Shown here: positions 33,545 through 44,974 of the stretch, piece by piece
How positions within the stretch are numbered: the first letter of the stretch is position 1
Layout of the letters: each line of letters begins with the position of its first letter
Assembly (NCBI GenBank): GCA_947359465.1
Contig: OX375874.1
Location: 98,459,441 to 98,523,440, forward strand
Direction of reading: 5' to 3'
Source of the DNA: Metellina segmentata
Taxonomy: Eukaryota; Arthropoda; Arachnida; Araneae; Tetragnathidae
Length of the DNA stretch: 64,000 bases
Translations under genes and position numbers: made by a program
The notes under the pieces: generated by a model
Database searches by the model: none
What the model saw: only the letters and a program-made list of their open reading frames with translations
Told to the model about the DNA's origin: nothing

Positions 33545-34566
33545 GACAGAGGGAGTATTAACTCCTTTTTAGTATTCTCCACTCCCACGGACATGGACGA
33601 TACGGAATCCATTCACAAAACTAAAATCGGTAGACAAATGATTAAAGTACAGTGAAATTATTTGGATAACTGAAGTTAAACAGTTTATACTCCTCAAATC
33701 TCTGCATCTCATATTCACCAAGTTCTGTATTATTCCTGGAAGTACAAATACGACCGTGTAAATTGTTAGCTGAGCTCTCTTAAAGTGCAGTACCGTATTA
33801 AACCCTTTAAGTTTTACCACGGGAATGAACGAAACGGAATAAACAAAAATAAAGTTGGTGGGCTAATGATATGATATTATTTTGATAACTGAAATTACAC
33901 AGATATTATCTCTTAAACGCTTTGAAAGTCTCTGCATTAATTATTCACCGAGTTTTGTGTTATTCCAATCAGTTTAAATACGATTAACACCGTGCAAATG
34001 GCTGGTTCAGCTTGCTTAAAGTGCAGTACCGTATTAACCCCTTTTAGTTTTATCCTGGTAATGAGCGCAACGGAATCCATTCACAAAAATAAAGTTATTG
34101 GACAAATGTAAAATACAATTATTTTGTTAACTGAAACTACACAGGGAATAGTAACTTTTAAAATCACTGCGTCAATTATTCGCCGATAATTGTACTATTC
34201 CTAGAAGTTCAAATACGATTCACAACGTGCAAACTGCTGGTTCAGCTTGCTTAAAATACCTTGCCGTACTTATTTAACCCCTTTTAGTTTTTTTTTATGT
34301 TAATGAACAAAACGGAATCCAATAAAAAAAATAAAGTTATACTAATGACAGCAAATTGTTTTGACAACTGAAATTAGACAAAGAATAACTCTTAATCGCT
34401 CTCAAAATCTGCATCGACTATTCACCGAGTTTTGTATTATTCCTAGAAGTTCAAATACGATCGACACAGTGCAAATTGCTAGCTCAGCCTTCTTGAAAAG
34501 CACTGCAGTATTAACCCTTCTTTAGTTTCCTCCACCTCAACGGAGATGAACGAAACGATTAACAAA
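33545..34566 (+). repeat. 238-bp tandem satellite, about 4.2 units
   Basis: A TTAACCCCTTTTAGT-type landmark recurs at about 33558, 33798, 34034, 34273 and 34511, spaced 236-240 bp. Each unit has ACGGAATCCATTCACAAA, a TTTTGATAACTGAAATTACA block, TTATTCACCGAGTTTTGT and CTTAAAGTGCAGTACCGTA. Units differ by many substitutions, so the array is old. The last unit merges into a GC-richer island. Confidence 0.9.
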
Positions 34567-35240
34567 ATCGACTCGGCAGTCGAATAACGGACGCTCACGG
34601 AATGTGTTTGACAACAAACCTTACAACCAGCATCTCGGCGGTTGAGTTGTCGTCCCGGGAGCCGTAAAAATCGTCTACAGCATCCGAAGAAGGGAGGGTT
34701 TATTTTTAACCCGACGTTATCAACTGTTCCAAAATGCAAATAACTGGCTTGGAAATCTTCGATCCGGAGCCAAAAGGGGGGATTAAAGCTGTTTCTAAGT
34801 TTTGTGAGTCCCCGGATAATGTTGTCTGGATACGGGCAAGAAAAAAGGCCTTCGGTTTTCGATAAGCTGGATTTATGGGACTTACAGTTCTGGTGCCCCG
34901 TAGATAGGTCACGCGAGGAGTACCTTCCCGTAATCTTGAAGCATTACCGTTTCAGTTAGGAAAACGTTTAAAATTTAATGCTCCGGTTGGAATTTACGGC
35001 GTCGGAAAAATGACAGTTTTCTGTTTCGTCGAATATTCCGCCGAAAAGCTGCTCGTTCCAGAGCCCGGAGGATTAAGTTAATCTTTTGAGAGATGCCGAA
35101 ACGCGCTTAGTTCTCGAATTTGAGTAGTTTCGATTAGGGCAAAATAAAATTTGACTTCTAATGAATGCTTTGAAGCTAGCGCGGCTTTGAGTGCGGTCTT
35201 TATGGATAAAGTTATATTTACGATGAAATGAAAAAGGTTG
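34567..35240. other. GC-richer unique island 4
   Basis: Complex sequence, e.g. GGCGGTTGAGTTGTCGTCCC and CGATCCGGAGCCAAAAGGGG, distinct from the satellite on its left. Minus-strand ORFs of 68 and 86 codons are unrecognised. No terminal repeats. Candidate conserved non-coding DNA. Confidence 0.38.
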
Positions 35241-35322
35241 GTATTCAATTTAGAACGCGAAATGCGTCGTGGTTTGGTCGCTTGATGTTCTAACTTGAGC
35301 TGGAGGAATTTGAGAGAAATTA

Positions 35323-36041
35323 CAGGGTGTCCATAAAAGAATGTCCCAATTTCAATGGTATATTATAACAGTTTAATTTAAATTTTTACAACAATTCATA
35401 AATCAAATTGAAGGTAAATAACATAGTTTTTCTTACAAATGTTTAATATGTACACCTTTAGTTATACGGCACACATCGAACCTAAAGTTCGATTCTTACC
35501 GTAACAAGGGTTTCTTATCTGGATATGTTGAAAGAATGGCTTTTTTCCAATTAGTAGAGGGTGAACCTGTAAACTTTATTTGGCAACAGGATGGAACCCC
35601 TCTCCATTGGAATCTCTTTGTACGAGAGTGGTTGAACGTCGAAGTCCCTGACCGTTGGATGGGTCGTAATGGTCGAGACGACAGACCTCTTTTTTGCTGG
35701 CCTCCACGTTCACCTGACATAACGCTGTGCGATTTTTTTCCATTGGGGATTTATAAACGATCGTGTTTACGTTCCGCCGCTACCTAATGATTTGCCAGAG
35801 TTGAGACACAGAATTGAAGATGCTATTTCTTCCATTACTCCGGACTTGTCAACCAACGTGTGGGAAGAATTGGACTTTAGGTTCGATGTGTGCCGTATAA
35901 CTAAAGGTGCACATATTGAACATTTGTAAGAAAAACTAGTTTAGTTTACCTTCAATTTGATTTATGATTTGTTGTAAATTGTCTAAATTAAACTGTTATA
36001 ATATACCATTGAAACTGGGGCATTCTTTTATGAACACCCTG
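35323..36041. mobile_element. Fold-back derivative of a mariner-group element, 719 bp
   Basis: TA flanks both ends (35321-35322, 36042-36043). The left 178 bp (35323-35500) is an imperfect reverse complement of the right 181 bp (35861-36041), from CAGGGTG at the tip through TATAATATACCATTG and GTTATACGGCACACATCGAA. The right arm contains the true 3' end of the transposase gene, so the left arm is an inverted copy of the 3' end including coding sequence. Confidence 0.87.
35536..35929 (+). pseudogene. Mariner-group transposase, C-terminal remnant
   Basis: Reads FIWQQDGTPLHWNLFVREWL, then WMGRNGRDD and WPPRSPDITLCDFF, closely matching the catalytic core of rosa-like transposases. By my count 46 residues separate the second and third Asp, because of an RDDRPLF-type insertion relative to the rosa-like copy at 22 kb. 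A one-base frameshift near 35740 moves the frame, which then continues RVYVPPLPNDLPELRHRIED to a normal end (TKGAHIEHL, TAA at 35927-35929). Upstream a different frame encodes YLDMLKEWLF. The first catalytic Asp and DNA-binding domain are missing. Inactive. Confidence 0.85.
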
Positions 36042-36166
36042 TATAATGAAGAAAAAAGGTGGCAAATCTGAGTTTTTGTTGCATGCAAGTTTTACACATA
36101 CATTTCAAACTATTTAAAAAAAATTAACCTTCTAGAAAAGCTCATCCAAATTACTATCAACAGTAT

Positions 36167-36615
36167 GTTGTTGTTTCTTATGCCTACACTGGCAGACCAG
36201 AGGAGTGCCAGGCCCGTCGAAGACGGCAAGATGCGAGGGGGGTGCGCCTTCCATGTTATTGAGCCCCATTGGGAGGAAGTCCGATTTTGCTCGACGTACA
36301 TGACACATCCGTTTTACAGGAAGGTCCCTTTCATACATCCATTCACTCACACATATCGTAATTTAGATCCCAATCAGAGACCGATAACCCCCTGATCAGG
36401 TACCCCCAGAGGTATTGATTTGGTATGGGAACATGGGGGACATTGTGACCACGACCTATTTAACGTGCCCCAGTCACCATTAGTGAACACGGCGGTCTTT
36501 ATCCAGGTCGAAGCGCCGATCTCGCAATCATCAGATTTGTAGGCTTCGCCGAGGACAGAACCCACAACCCTTCTGATGCGAGCCCGACGCTCTACTGACT
36601 GAGCTACCGCGGCTC
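36167..36615 (-). repeat. SINE-2, full-length tRNA-derived SINE, 449 bp
   Basis: Flanked by perfect 11-bp direct repeats ATCAACAGTAT (36156-36166, 36616-36626). On the minus strand the head reads GAGCCGCGGTAGCTCAGTCA with GTAGAGCG, a near-canonical A-box region, and a B-box-like GGGTTCTGTCC. The body is unrelated to SINE-1 and the 3' end is a short AAC-rich tail. ORFs inside are artefacts. Confidence 0.88.
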
Positions 36616-36626
36616 ATCAACAGTAT

Positions 36627-37128
36627 TATCTGAATGACTTCTAATCAGATTTGATCTTCTTGACAAATAAAATATTTGGTATAGCTTTAGTCTGCGTTTA
36701 TCGCAGTGGCAGTAGCCTTGGCGCACTGTTATTAGCGAGTTATGGTAGGTTAAAGCAACCTACCTATATTACTTTAAACTCGATTTTTAAAGCAAGCGGA
36801 AAGTTTAAATTTTCATTTTGAATGTTCTAGAAAGTTGTTTCAAAATCCGTTAAACTATCGTTTGATTTTATTATTAGTTCGTTTCAAATTTTTTCTTTGA
36901 TTCCATTGGTTATTTTAATTTTAAAATATCTTTTGATTTCATTGGTTGTTTTAATGTTTTTCGCCAGTTGTGGAATTTTCTTTCATTTTAATTTATGTCA
37001 CGGTACAGTGTTGTTGTCTATGTTTGTATTTTACTTACGTATATTTATATTATTTACGCATGCAATATATTTCTTAAACCGTTTACAAATGTGTTTCTGT
37101 ACCTTGTTACTTTCCGTCGTAAAAAGAA
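36627..37128. other. AT-rich non-coding
   Basis: A 78-codon hydrophobic ORF (36897-37133) is AT-driven. The last 13 bases are the target duplication of the next SINE. Confidence 0.4.
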
Positions 37129-37437
37129 GGTAATGGTAATGGTAATTTTTAGTTAACGTCGTACTAGAGCAACACAACGGGCTATTGACGACGGTCCGGG
37201 ATCAGTCCCTTAAGGGAAAGATCCGAGGACAACACCTCGTAATTTTGAACCACGGTCAGATGACGAAGCAACACCTGAGCTGGCACCCCACTCTCCAAAC
37301 TTCCACGCCAACCCCCAAGGTGCACCAGCCGCCTCTACACCATACGTTTACAAACATCCATGCCCGTACCCGGATTCGAACCAGGAACCTTCCGATCTAG
37401 AGGCTAACACCTTAACCACTATACCGGTTGGTCGGAT
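37129..37437 (-). repeat. SINE-1 copy with 13-bp target duplication
   Basis: Flanked by GTCGTAAAAAGAA at 37116-37128 and 37438-37450. Tail of GGTAAT repeats at left and type-a head at right, with an intact B box (GGATTCGAACC in reverse). A short internal deletion removes part of the body between CACGCCAACCC and AAGGTGCACCAG. Confidence 0.95.
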
Positions 37438-37450
37438 GTCGTAAAAAGAA

Positions 37451-38227
37451 ATATATATTTTAAATAATTCTTTCCTTGGCAACCTTAGAAGTGCTCAAAA
37501 AAAAAAAAAAGATGCTCCAAGGCAGTTGCTACCTTGAAAAGCATTGACTGAATCTGTGCCAAATCTTTACTACTACTCTTTCAACCAATAAATACATCTT
37601 AGGAGAAAAACAATACACTACTAGGGATTATCAACACGCCCATAGAGATAACACAACGTTAACACTCTCTCTGAGCTATTCAGTCGTATATATCCGTTCT
37701 GCAACGTGAAATCAGTTTCGATCTCAACAAATAGAATCTTTCCTAGAAGATTCTTTAAGCCATGCTGTTATTTGACCAATCCACATGTGTTAAATTCACA
37801 GCGTTAAATTACCACCAATTTTCATTTTTAATCCTTTCCCTGAAACAATCATATTCACATAGTTACATGCGAAATCCATTCATTAAATGTATCTGACATC
37901 GCTAATTTCAAGGTTTTAAAATTATTCCCCATATGTTGCAAAAAACTGCCTCGTTAAAATGAAGATGCATAATCAATATATATATAATTCTTTTACGTGG
38001 CACGCAAAAAAGACGTTATTTGTTATTGCGTTTTGGGTAACACTGTACGATTGTTTACCACGAAGCCTCTCGCTTCAATTGAATTTATAGCGATATTGGA
38101 TAAAATTTTATAAAAAATAAATAAATAGAAGTTGAGCAGTTGCAGCTTACAAACGACATGTTAGGTATTTGATTTCCAAAGCAGCGCTTACATTTTGAGT
38201 CAAAATTTGCTCAAAGTTTTCATTTGA
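37451..38227. other. AT-rich non-coding
   Basis: A poly-A run near 37499; nothing else recognised. Confidence 0.4.
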
Positions 38228-38465
38228 ATTCAAAATTGTTCGGGTTCCGATTCCAGAGGGACTGTATGATTTTTCTGTAATACAACAAATTTATATTTAA
38301 AAAACATTTTTTTTGGAATATCGTAATTTGTAAATAATGTCTTCATTGAGGCGAGCGAAGCGAGCAATGATCGCGGAGCGAAGGAATGAGGTTTGCAAAG
38401 CAATCCTCCGGGGGTTGGCAAGCGTTAGCGAGCAGGGGGCGGGCCCCCTAATGCATTTTAAAGCT
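38228..38465. repeat. GCGAGCGAAGCGAGC-type short-word repeat segment
   Basis: Around 38350-38450 the words GCGAGCGAAGCGAGC, GCGGAGCGAAGG and GCGTTAGCGAGCAGGG recur, ending in GGGGGCGGGCCCCC. Very different from the AT-rich flanks. A 63-codon minus-strand ORF (38230-38421) reads RSLLASLAS in the middle; I have an uncertain memory of similar small ORFs in arthropod repeats. Class unknown. Confidence 0.5.
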
Positions 38466-38939
38466 TAAACGCAACATACATAATGCCTGTGTACAAGCAT
38501 TATGTATAGTATTACTTAAGCTAATGCTGTAACCTCAGAAACATTTTGAACAAAAGCATATCATAAAAAATATACTCAGCTAAATATGAAAATAAAAAAT
38601 TTAGCTTTCTATTACTTGAAATCACCAGAATTCTAATTCAGTATTGTAGTCGGATAGACAAGGCGTCGAAATTGTTGTAATAATTGAAGAATGCTAACAC
38701 ACTTTAACTCTTTAAAAATCCTCACGAGATTTTTGTGAAGTGCATTATTTACATCTAACTGGCACAGTTTCCCCTGGTTTAGGGCCTTCTACCCTAAAAT
38801 ATAAAATAAAGTAAATTCACTTACAAATAACCACTAAATAACCGTTAATAACTGAATAACCACAACTATTGGTTAAATAATAACGGGAAAGGTCGAAATT
38901 GATTTTTGAAGCTATGCAAGGTTGGAAGAAATAGTGTTT
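38466..38939. other. AT-rich non-coding
   Basis: A small inverted pair near 38480-38510 (CATAATGC and GCATTATG). Nothing else recognised. Confidence 0.4.
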
Positions 38940-39480
38940 AATAATTCATTAACTTCTCAGAGAGTCAATCCAAAGGAGTTAAAGGCTAATTATTTTGATA
39001 ACTGCATTAATTATTCATTGTAATCTCGGTATTAATATTTCACCGAACTTTTTATTGCTTCTAGAAGTACATATGCGATTAATGCCATGTAAATTGCTAG
39101 CTCAGCTCGCTTAAAGTGCGGTGACGTATTAATCCCTTTTAAAAATTATCCTTTCTACGGGCATGAACGAAACCAAATCCATTCACAAGAATAAAGTCAG
39201 TTGACTAATGGCAAATATTATTTCAAATTATTTTACAACTGAAACTATATTCGATGTTTTAAAATGTACATCAATTATTCACCACCGAGTTTCGTATAGT
39301 TTCTAGAAGTGCAAATACTATGTAAATCTCCGAGTCAGCAGTATTTTAAGTGTAGTGGCCTATAATTCCCTGTTTAGTAAAATGGATAGATTATTTTCTA
39401 ATATATTAATTTAACTCCTCAGAGAGATTCAATTCACAGACGTAAATTAGTTTAAGTTTCAACTATTTGAATATCAAATT
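38940..39480 (+). repeat. 238-bp satellite, second locus (about two units)
   Basis: Same landmarks as 33.5-34.6 kb: CTTAAAGTGCGGTGACGTA, CCAAATCCATTCACAAG, TTATTCACC and GAGTTTCGTA; a TTAATCCC landmark at 39127 and a diverged one (ATAATTCCC) at ~39360, about 236 bp apart. More diverged than the first array. Confidence 0.8.
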
Positions 39481-39639
39481 ATGCTAATTTATGTGTCATC
39501 GAAGTATACGAGATTTAGATTTCTCTAGACCTGATTTTTATGACTGTTTCTTTGCTTGTAAAAGAGAAAAGGATTAAAAAAACATTGTTTCGGACGCGAC
39601 CAAATCCAAAGGGATTCAATTTGCATTTATTTAAAGAGT

Positions 39640-39948
39640 AGTTAGGGGCAGTGCCAGACCAGTAGACAGAGTCACGGATTAGAAATATGAGTGTTGTGAA
39701 TTCGAAACAATATACCAGCAAAGGTTGTCGTGTGCGTGCGGGCTGACGTACGTTAAATCTATCGTACTCTCAAATGTCCTCACGTCGGCGAAGTTTTAAA
39801 GTGGTGGGATGCCAGTTCAGGTGTTGACCTCGTCCTCTAACCATGTTACAAAATAACGAGGTCTTTTATTTGGAATGAATCATAGCTAGTCGCCATTAAC
39901 CCGTTGTCTTGTTTCAGTGTCACCGTAAATTTAAATACCTACCTGAAA
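39640..39948 (+). repeat. SINE-1, type-b head, diverged full-length
   Basis: tRNA-like head with GTGAATTCGAAAC as decayed B box, body GTCCTCACGTCGGCG and CCAGTTCAGGTGTTG, then tail CAGTGTCACCGTAAATTTAA and TACCTACC. It is followed by a (TA)n tract. Confidence 0.75.
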
Positions 39949-39955
39949 ATGAGCC

Positions 39956-39956
<1 letters not shown>

Positions 39957-40016
<60 letters not shown>
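39957..40016. repeat. (TA)n microsatellite
   Basis: About 30 TA repeats immediately after a SINE tail. Confidence 0.97.
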
Positions 40017-40018
<2 letters not shown>

Positions 40019-40357
40019 CTACGCATCCCATTTTGTTTGTTTCGTAAACCAAGACTCCTTTCGCAATTGCTTTCCCTTTTTTCTACTTTAGCACTTAATG
40101 CACCCTAAAATAATAGCCACATGAGTAAAAAACCTTCTCCATCTTGTTCCCTGTACAATTTTGAATAAATCATGCTATTCTCGTAATTGTGTATTTTCTA
40201 CTTTCTCGGGAAACCATATGAGAATTGGACGCGAAAAAGATAGCCCACACTAACACTCCTAACGGAGAGTCCTGCTGCGACGGTGTCAGATAAACTAAAC
40301 TTCATAATAGGATATTGAACGCCGAGTCATAAACACATTTTAAACCTATTTTTTTCT
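40017..40357. other. Non-coding sequence
   Basis: Nothing recognised. Confidence 0.4.
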
Positions 40358-40470
40358 AATGACGAGATTCAAACATGGTCAGCTTTCTTCTAATAACGAA
40401 ATATCTCATTCATAGATATCTGCTAATACGTTTGCTAATGACAAGATAATTCGTCAAGAGAACCACCACG
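40358..40470 (+). repeat. 43-bp minisatellite family, decayed units
   Basis: AATGACGAGATTCAAACATG, TTCTTCTAATAACGAAATAT, then CGTTTGCTAATGACAAGATA match the family in order and orientation with heavy decay. Confidence 0.6.
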
Positions 40471-41946
40471 AGATTTAAGGATTACACTTTTGGTTAATGT
40501 ATAGTTGTTGTGTCATATTAATGTACCATGTGTTATGGTATGCAACGCATAAGATACGATATTTGACTATTAAAAGACCCCGTAATCATAAATAAAACTA
40601 GAATGAATAAAGAAATAAAACAAGATTCATAGCTTTCCATTTTCACATCAATCAATATTTTCAATTTCCTTAAAATACCTAGGTTTTGCATTAAGAATAC
40701 TCTAGAAGATCGCGTCTCAAAATTCATCAGATATTTTCTATGCCCAACATTTTTCATTTCTTCGATTTATTCACGAATTACTTCCATATATATTCATGAC
40801 TATCAATAAAGATCAAGGAAAAGGTAAATCTTACAATGCGTTGAAATAAAAGTTAGAACTTGTGATATGAAAGCAATTTGATGAGCAATACGTTAAACGG
40901 ATTACATGTACTGTTTGGACATTTTAAACTTTAATTCCAAATAAGTTCTATGTATTTCTAAGTAATGTGAAATAGGAACAGATTAATTTCCCTTAAGTAA
41001 AAAATATCGATTCATCTATGCAATAAATGATTAAACAATCTTTTCTTGAATTATTCTGTATTCATTTTTATATTTCTAAAATAACAATCTCATTTTTTCT
41101 CACTTCGTACATAGATTCTTATCGTTTTTGGTATTTTTGAAATAGATTGGATTTTCCTACCCCATTTTCCTTAATTCATTTTCCGAACATGATATAATTA
41201 TACTTAGTTTTAGCATCGATCGGAGACATGATGATTCATTTCTTACATTTGAGATCCATTTCGACAGTTATTTTCTCTGTAAGGCAATAAAGATCATCAT
41301 AACGAATTTTGTTATTTTGTTGGAAGCCTTTATAATCGAAAGGAGCATTATTTTTATATTCTAGGGATATTTTCTATTAATTATTAATAAATTTGTTCGA
41401 TGCCAATACAATGTAAATAATAGTAGTCGCTAAGACAGCTACTCTTAACTGTTAAAAATTTACTTAGATTAGTCCACTTTGCTTCTAATGAGGTACCCCT
41501 ATAATTATTTATTAAAAATAAAACATCCTTTCAACACATATTATATCTGAAAAGTTGTATAGTTAAAAAATAGTTTGCTTGTAATCAATCTCCTTAAGGT
41601 TAAATTACGAAATCTAAAATGATATATTGCACACGTTGAAGTTGCTTATAATCGTATATTGAAATGAATACGTGCGTTAAATGATGTACCATATACATAT
41701 AAAAATAACTACAAAATCGAATTTCGAATACGTTTTTACTGTTTTACTGATTACTTGTGTACTTTCCTACTGCGTTATAATCTTAAAATACTTTAGAGTA
41801 ATTCATTATACTTTACCACAAGCTATATATCTCGCGACATTCAAGATATTTTTAGGAAGCAAAACCTTTCTTAATTGCTGAGAATGAGTTTCAGTTCACA
41901 CACACAAACCGAAAAGTAAATTCAGATACTATCTCATGATGCATGA
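40471..41946. other. AT-rich non-coding
   Basis: No recognised feature; ORFs up to 74 codons are AT-driven. Confidence 0.45.
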
Positions 41947-42205
41947 AGGAGTAACCTTAAAATGTAGCTTAATGCCGTTTTGGCGACTTTTGTCAATCAG
42001 TGTAATTGCTGTTGACCAATTAACTATGATACATCGATTCGGAGTTCATTTTTGGAAGTTATTATTGGCGATATGCTGAAATCGCATTTGCAAAACAAAC
42101 CAAGTGACGTCACTTATGGAATACGTACAGGAAACACGTTCCGCCGAAGAAATAGTACCGCCAGTACATATAGCTTGACAGAAAAAGCTTCTCATAAAAG
42201 TGTAT
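41947..42205 (+). repeat. Repeat A, copy 2
   Basis: Diverged copy of 1066-1315 in the same orientation. It contains the palindrome GTGACGTCAC near 42106, which differs from the corresponding GTGTCACGTTC in copy 1. Followed closely by a reverse SINE-1. Confidence 0.6.
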
Positions 42206-42236
42206 TTTACAAAAAGAATGGTGGATAGTGGGTAGT

Positions 42237-42475
42237 TGAACTCGCAGCACAACAGTCTATTGTGATCATCCAGGATCAATCTGAAGGAAAAGATATGAAG
42301 AGAAAATATCGCAATTTTCAACCACGACCAGATGACGAGAACAACACCTAATTTTGTACCTCACTCTAAATATTCAGACCACGACAACGGGAGGACGTTT
42401 GACGCCATTATATATTTAACATGCACCAGCCTCTACGTACACGACGGTCTTTGAGTGGATGGAATTATGTGTTTT
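42237..42475 (-). repeat. SINE-1 fragment
   Basis: Reverse blocks TTTTCAACCACGACCAGATG, ACAACACCTAATTTTG, ACATGCACCAGCCTC and GACGGTCTTTGAGTGGATGG. Tail and distal head are incomplete. Confidence 0.7.
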
Positions 42476-42889
42476 TATGCAAATGAGGTATTCTTCGTGG
42501 AATTGCTTAAAATTTGATGTATTCCTAATCACGGTTAATAGACTTAATAGTATTACCAGATCCGGTTCTTTTCATTCATACAATGTTTAGTAATAGAATT
42601 TGTTATGCAACACAACATGATTAGCGACCATACAAAATGCTTCAAAACTCACAGAACTTAAATCGCTGCATTATAATGCAATCACGACACTATACCGTTT
42701 TATTTATTTAATGATATAGATATACCAGCTAATTTGATTCTCTGCCAGAAGCATACTCCAACCACAAAAGCTGAGCATCCAACACTGGAACAGAAATTAT
42801 GAAATCCAGTTGGGCTCTGTTTCAAACGTTACACAAACATCTCACTTAAACTATTTTGTAATTGAATTTATGGTCCCTTCTATGATTAA
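42476..42889. other. AT-rich non-coding
   Basis: Nothing recognised. Confidence 0.4.
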
Positions 42890-43480
42890 ACCCACAGCTC
42901 ACTGATAAAAGCACAGTCGGAGGAAATTCTCATCAATCTAACGACTTCCATAGAATCTGGTTTTCGGCCGCCTAATTCGAAGTGGGACTCCTTTCTTGAT
43001 AATCGAGTTTATTTTCTGCAAAACAATGCCGGCTTTAAGCCTAATAATACAGCCGCCGCGTTCGAAAATCGCTTTTCGAGGGCGAATCGCGTTAATCTGT
43101 TTTCCTCCAGACAAGCGAGGAGGTTCGAGTTTCCAAGTAAAAGTTTACCGGGTTCGAACTTTTCCCAAATGAGTTGGGATTGCCAGACGGGGAAGAACCC
43201 GGAATAAGTTTGGAACCAAAAGAATCAGGATTGGATGGTGCCTTGAAGATAAATAGCTTCCCATCCAACTGCTGTCTCGGAAACATGGAATTGAAATTGA
43301 AAGGAATACTGTTGCAATGGCGGAATTCATTTTTCACCAACGGTACAACAGCTTGGTATACGTGGCATGGAACAAAGGCACCCGCCATGCTTAATGGGGT
43401 TATAAATGGGTATCAGGTGACTTCTAGTCCAAATGGTTTCATTTGTAAGTCCGGTATTTTCCCTGAAATTTAAGATAGTC
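42890..43480. other. GC-richer unique island 5
   Basis: Complex, GC-balanced sequence (TTTTCGGCCGCC, ACAGCCGCCGCGTTCG). Two similar-sized ORFs on opposite strands (99 codons plus at 43174-43473, 98 codons minus at 43092-43388) overlap. That pattern argues for chance openness, and neither has a domain I recognise. Confidence 0.38.
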
Positions 43481-44960
43481 ATCATGAATTTGAGCTTAGA
43501 TAGTGAATAAACTCTACCATTTACGTGTAGAAAGCAGATAGGATTCTTTTAGCGCGGGAGTTGTTCCGGTAAAAATTAATCATGCGTTTTTCATTGTTAA
43601 CTATCTTTGGTTCTCATTGTTGTAGTTATGGAAACTACACAAGAGAAAGATGGACCGAGATTAAGTTAACCAACAAAAAGTACTAAATGCAATTTGGGGA
43701 AATATTCTTTTGTATATAATCACCAGTGTTATTTGTGTTGAATGTAATTAATTTCATGCCTATAAACTTGTACATTTCATATTCGTTCGTTTGTTAAATA
43801 TCTTAGAGAAAATATGTTTTATTTATCCTTATCTATCCAATTTACAATTACTGGTTCGCATTCTGGGTTCATGGTTGAATGCCATGGAATAGTTGCATGA
43901 CCACCCTTAAACGGACTATGTCTATAATGTAGTATATATGTATGTGAGATGTAACGTGATTAGTTGCATCTGACATACGTATATACATTATAGGCACAGT
44001 AACGTATGTTAAATGGTTCACAAATGTTCTCTTGATGATTAGGTTCAATGAGATTTAGGGAAAAAATATTCACCCGATGCATGGGAACTTAATACATTTA
44101 TCAGCATAATTGCATGGTTCCTAAACTTGCATCAAGGTAACAATTTATTTACTGTGCCTTATTGCACTATGGCCATGTTTGAACAAGCTGTACCAAATAA
44201 AAGACAGAAAACATTAAATAACGGACATACACACACTAATGAAAACTTTATGTATTTAAGAATAGATAAATACACCAAGGGTAAGTGACAGGAATCAAAC
44301 TTGCTCGGCCTATAACTGATATGTCCCTAGCGCAGTATGAGCTGCATTAAATTTAAAAGAAATACGATGCTTTTGTTTCCCCTTACTGAAATTGGGAGGC
44401 TATATTGGGCGTGTTAACTAAGATACAAGTGTAAGAATTGTTTGAGTGTGGCCTTTGAGAAACTTTCAATCCTAAATCTGTGAAATATCATGTTCTCAAA
44501 CCAGAGAAACACGCGAAACAAGATTTATTTAGTAAAAGTAAGAATACACGTGTTGAATTGCATAGTGAAATGGAATGGTATTTCAAAAATATTTTGATGG
44601 CGTTGAAATTTTTACATATTTTTTGTTCTGAGCTGCATATTTATTAGAATTTTCTCGTCTAGGGATGAGTAGATTTTATTTATTCCTTACTTTGCCGATG
44701 AATATATTGATTTATGCATTTCCTACATCAAATCTTGTATTTACGAATCATATGCTCGCAGTCAAGATACCGAGTTCGTGTATTTATATTGGATTTATTT
44801 CGAGTGTCGGGTATGATCCGTTCCGTTGAGTTGAATTCGATTCGTGTTATCCTACGCATAATAACCACTTGAGCTAGCATATTGCCAAAAGCACACGTTG
44901 CGCTGTGGACGCTCTGAACTGAAAATAATAAAATGTGGATGATGTAAATCTAAGAAGTGA
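43481..44960. other. AT-rich non-coding
   Basis: No recognised feature. Confidence 0.45.
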
Positions 44961-44974
44961 CCACCAGATGGCGC
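44961..44974 (+). promoter_or_regulatory. CTCF-core-like motif
   Basis: CCACCAGATGGCGC fits the degenerate CTCF core CCASYAGRKGGCRS at every position. It is a sequence match only; there is no evidence of binding. Confidence 0.3.

Noticed and set aside
36541..36615. Functional tRNA gene on the minus strand
   Set aside because: tRNA-like head of SINE-2: a body, AAC tail and 11-bp target duplication enclose it, and its B box is degenerate.
43092..43473. Overlapping 99- and 98-codon ORFs on opposite strands
   Set aside because: No recognised domain; simultaneous openness of both strands in a GC-richer island points to chance.
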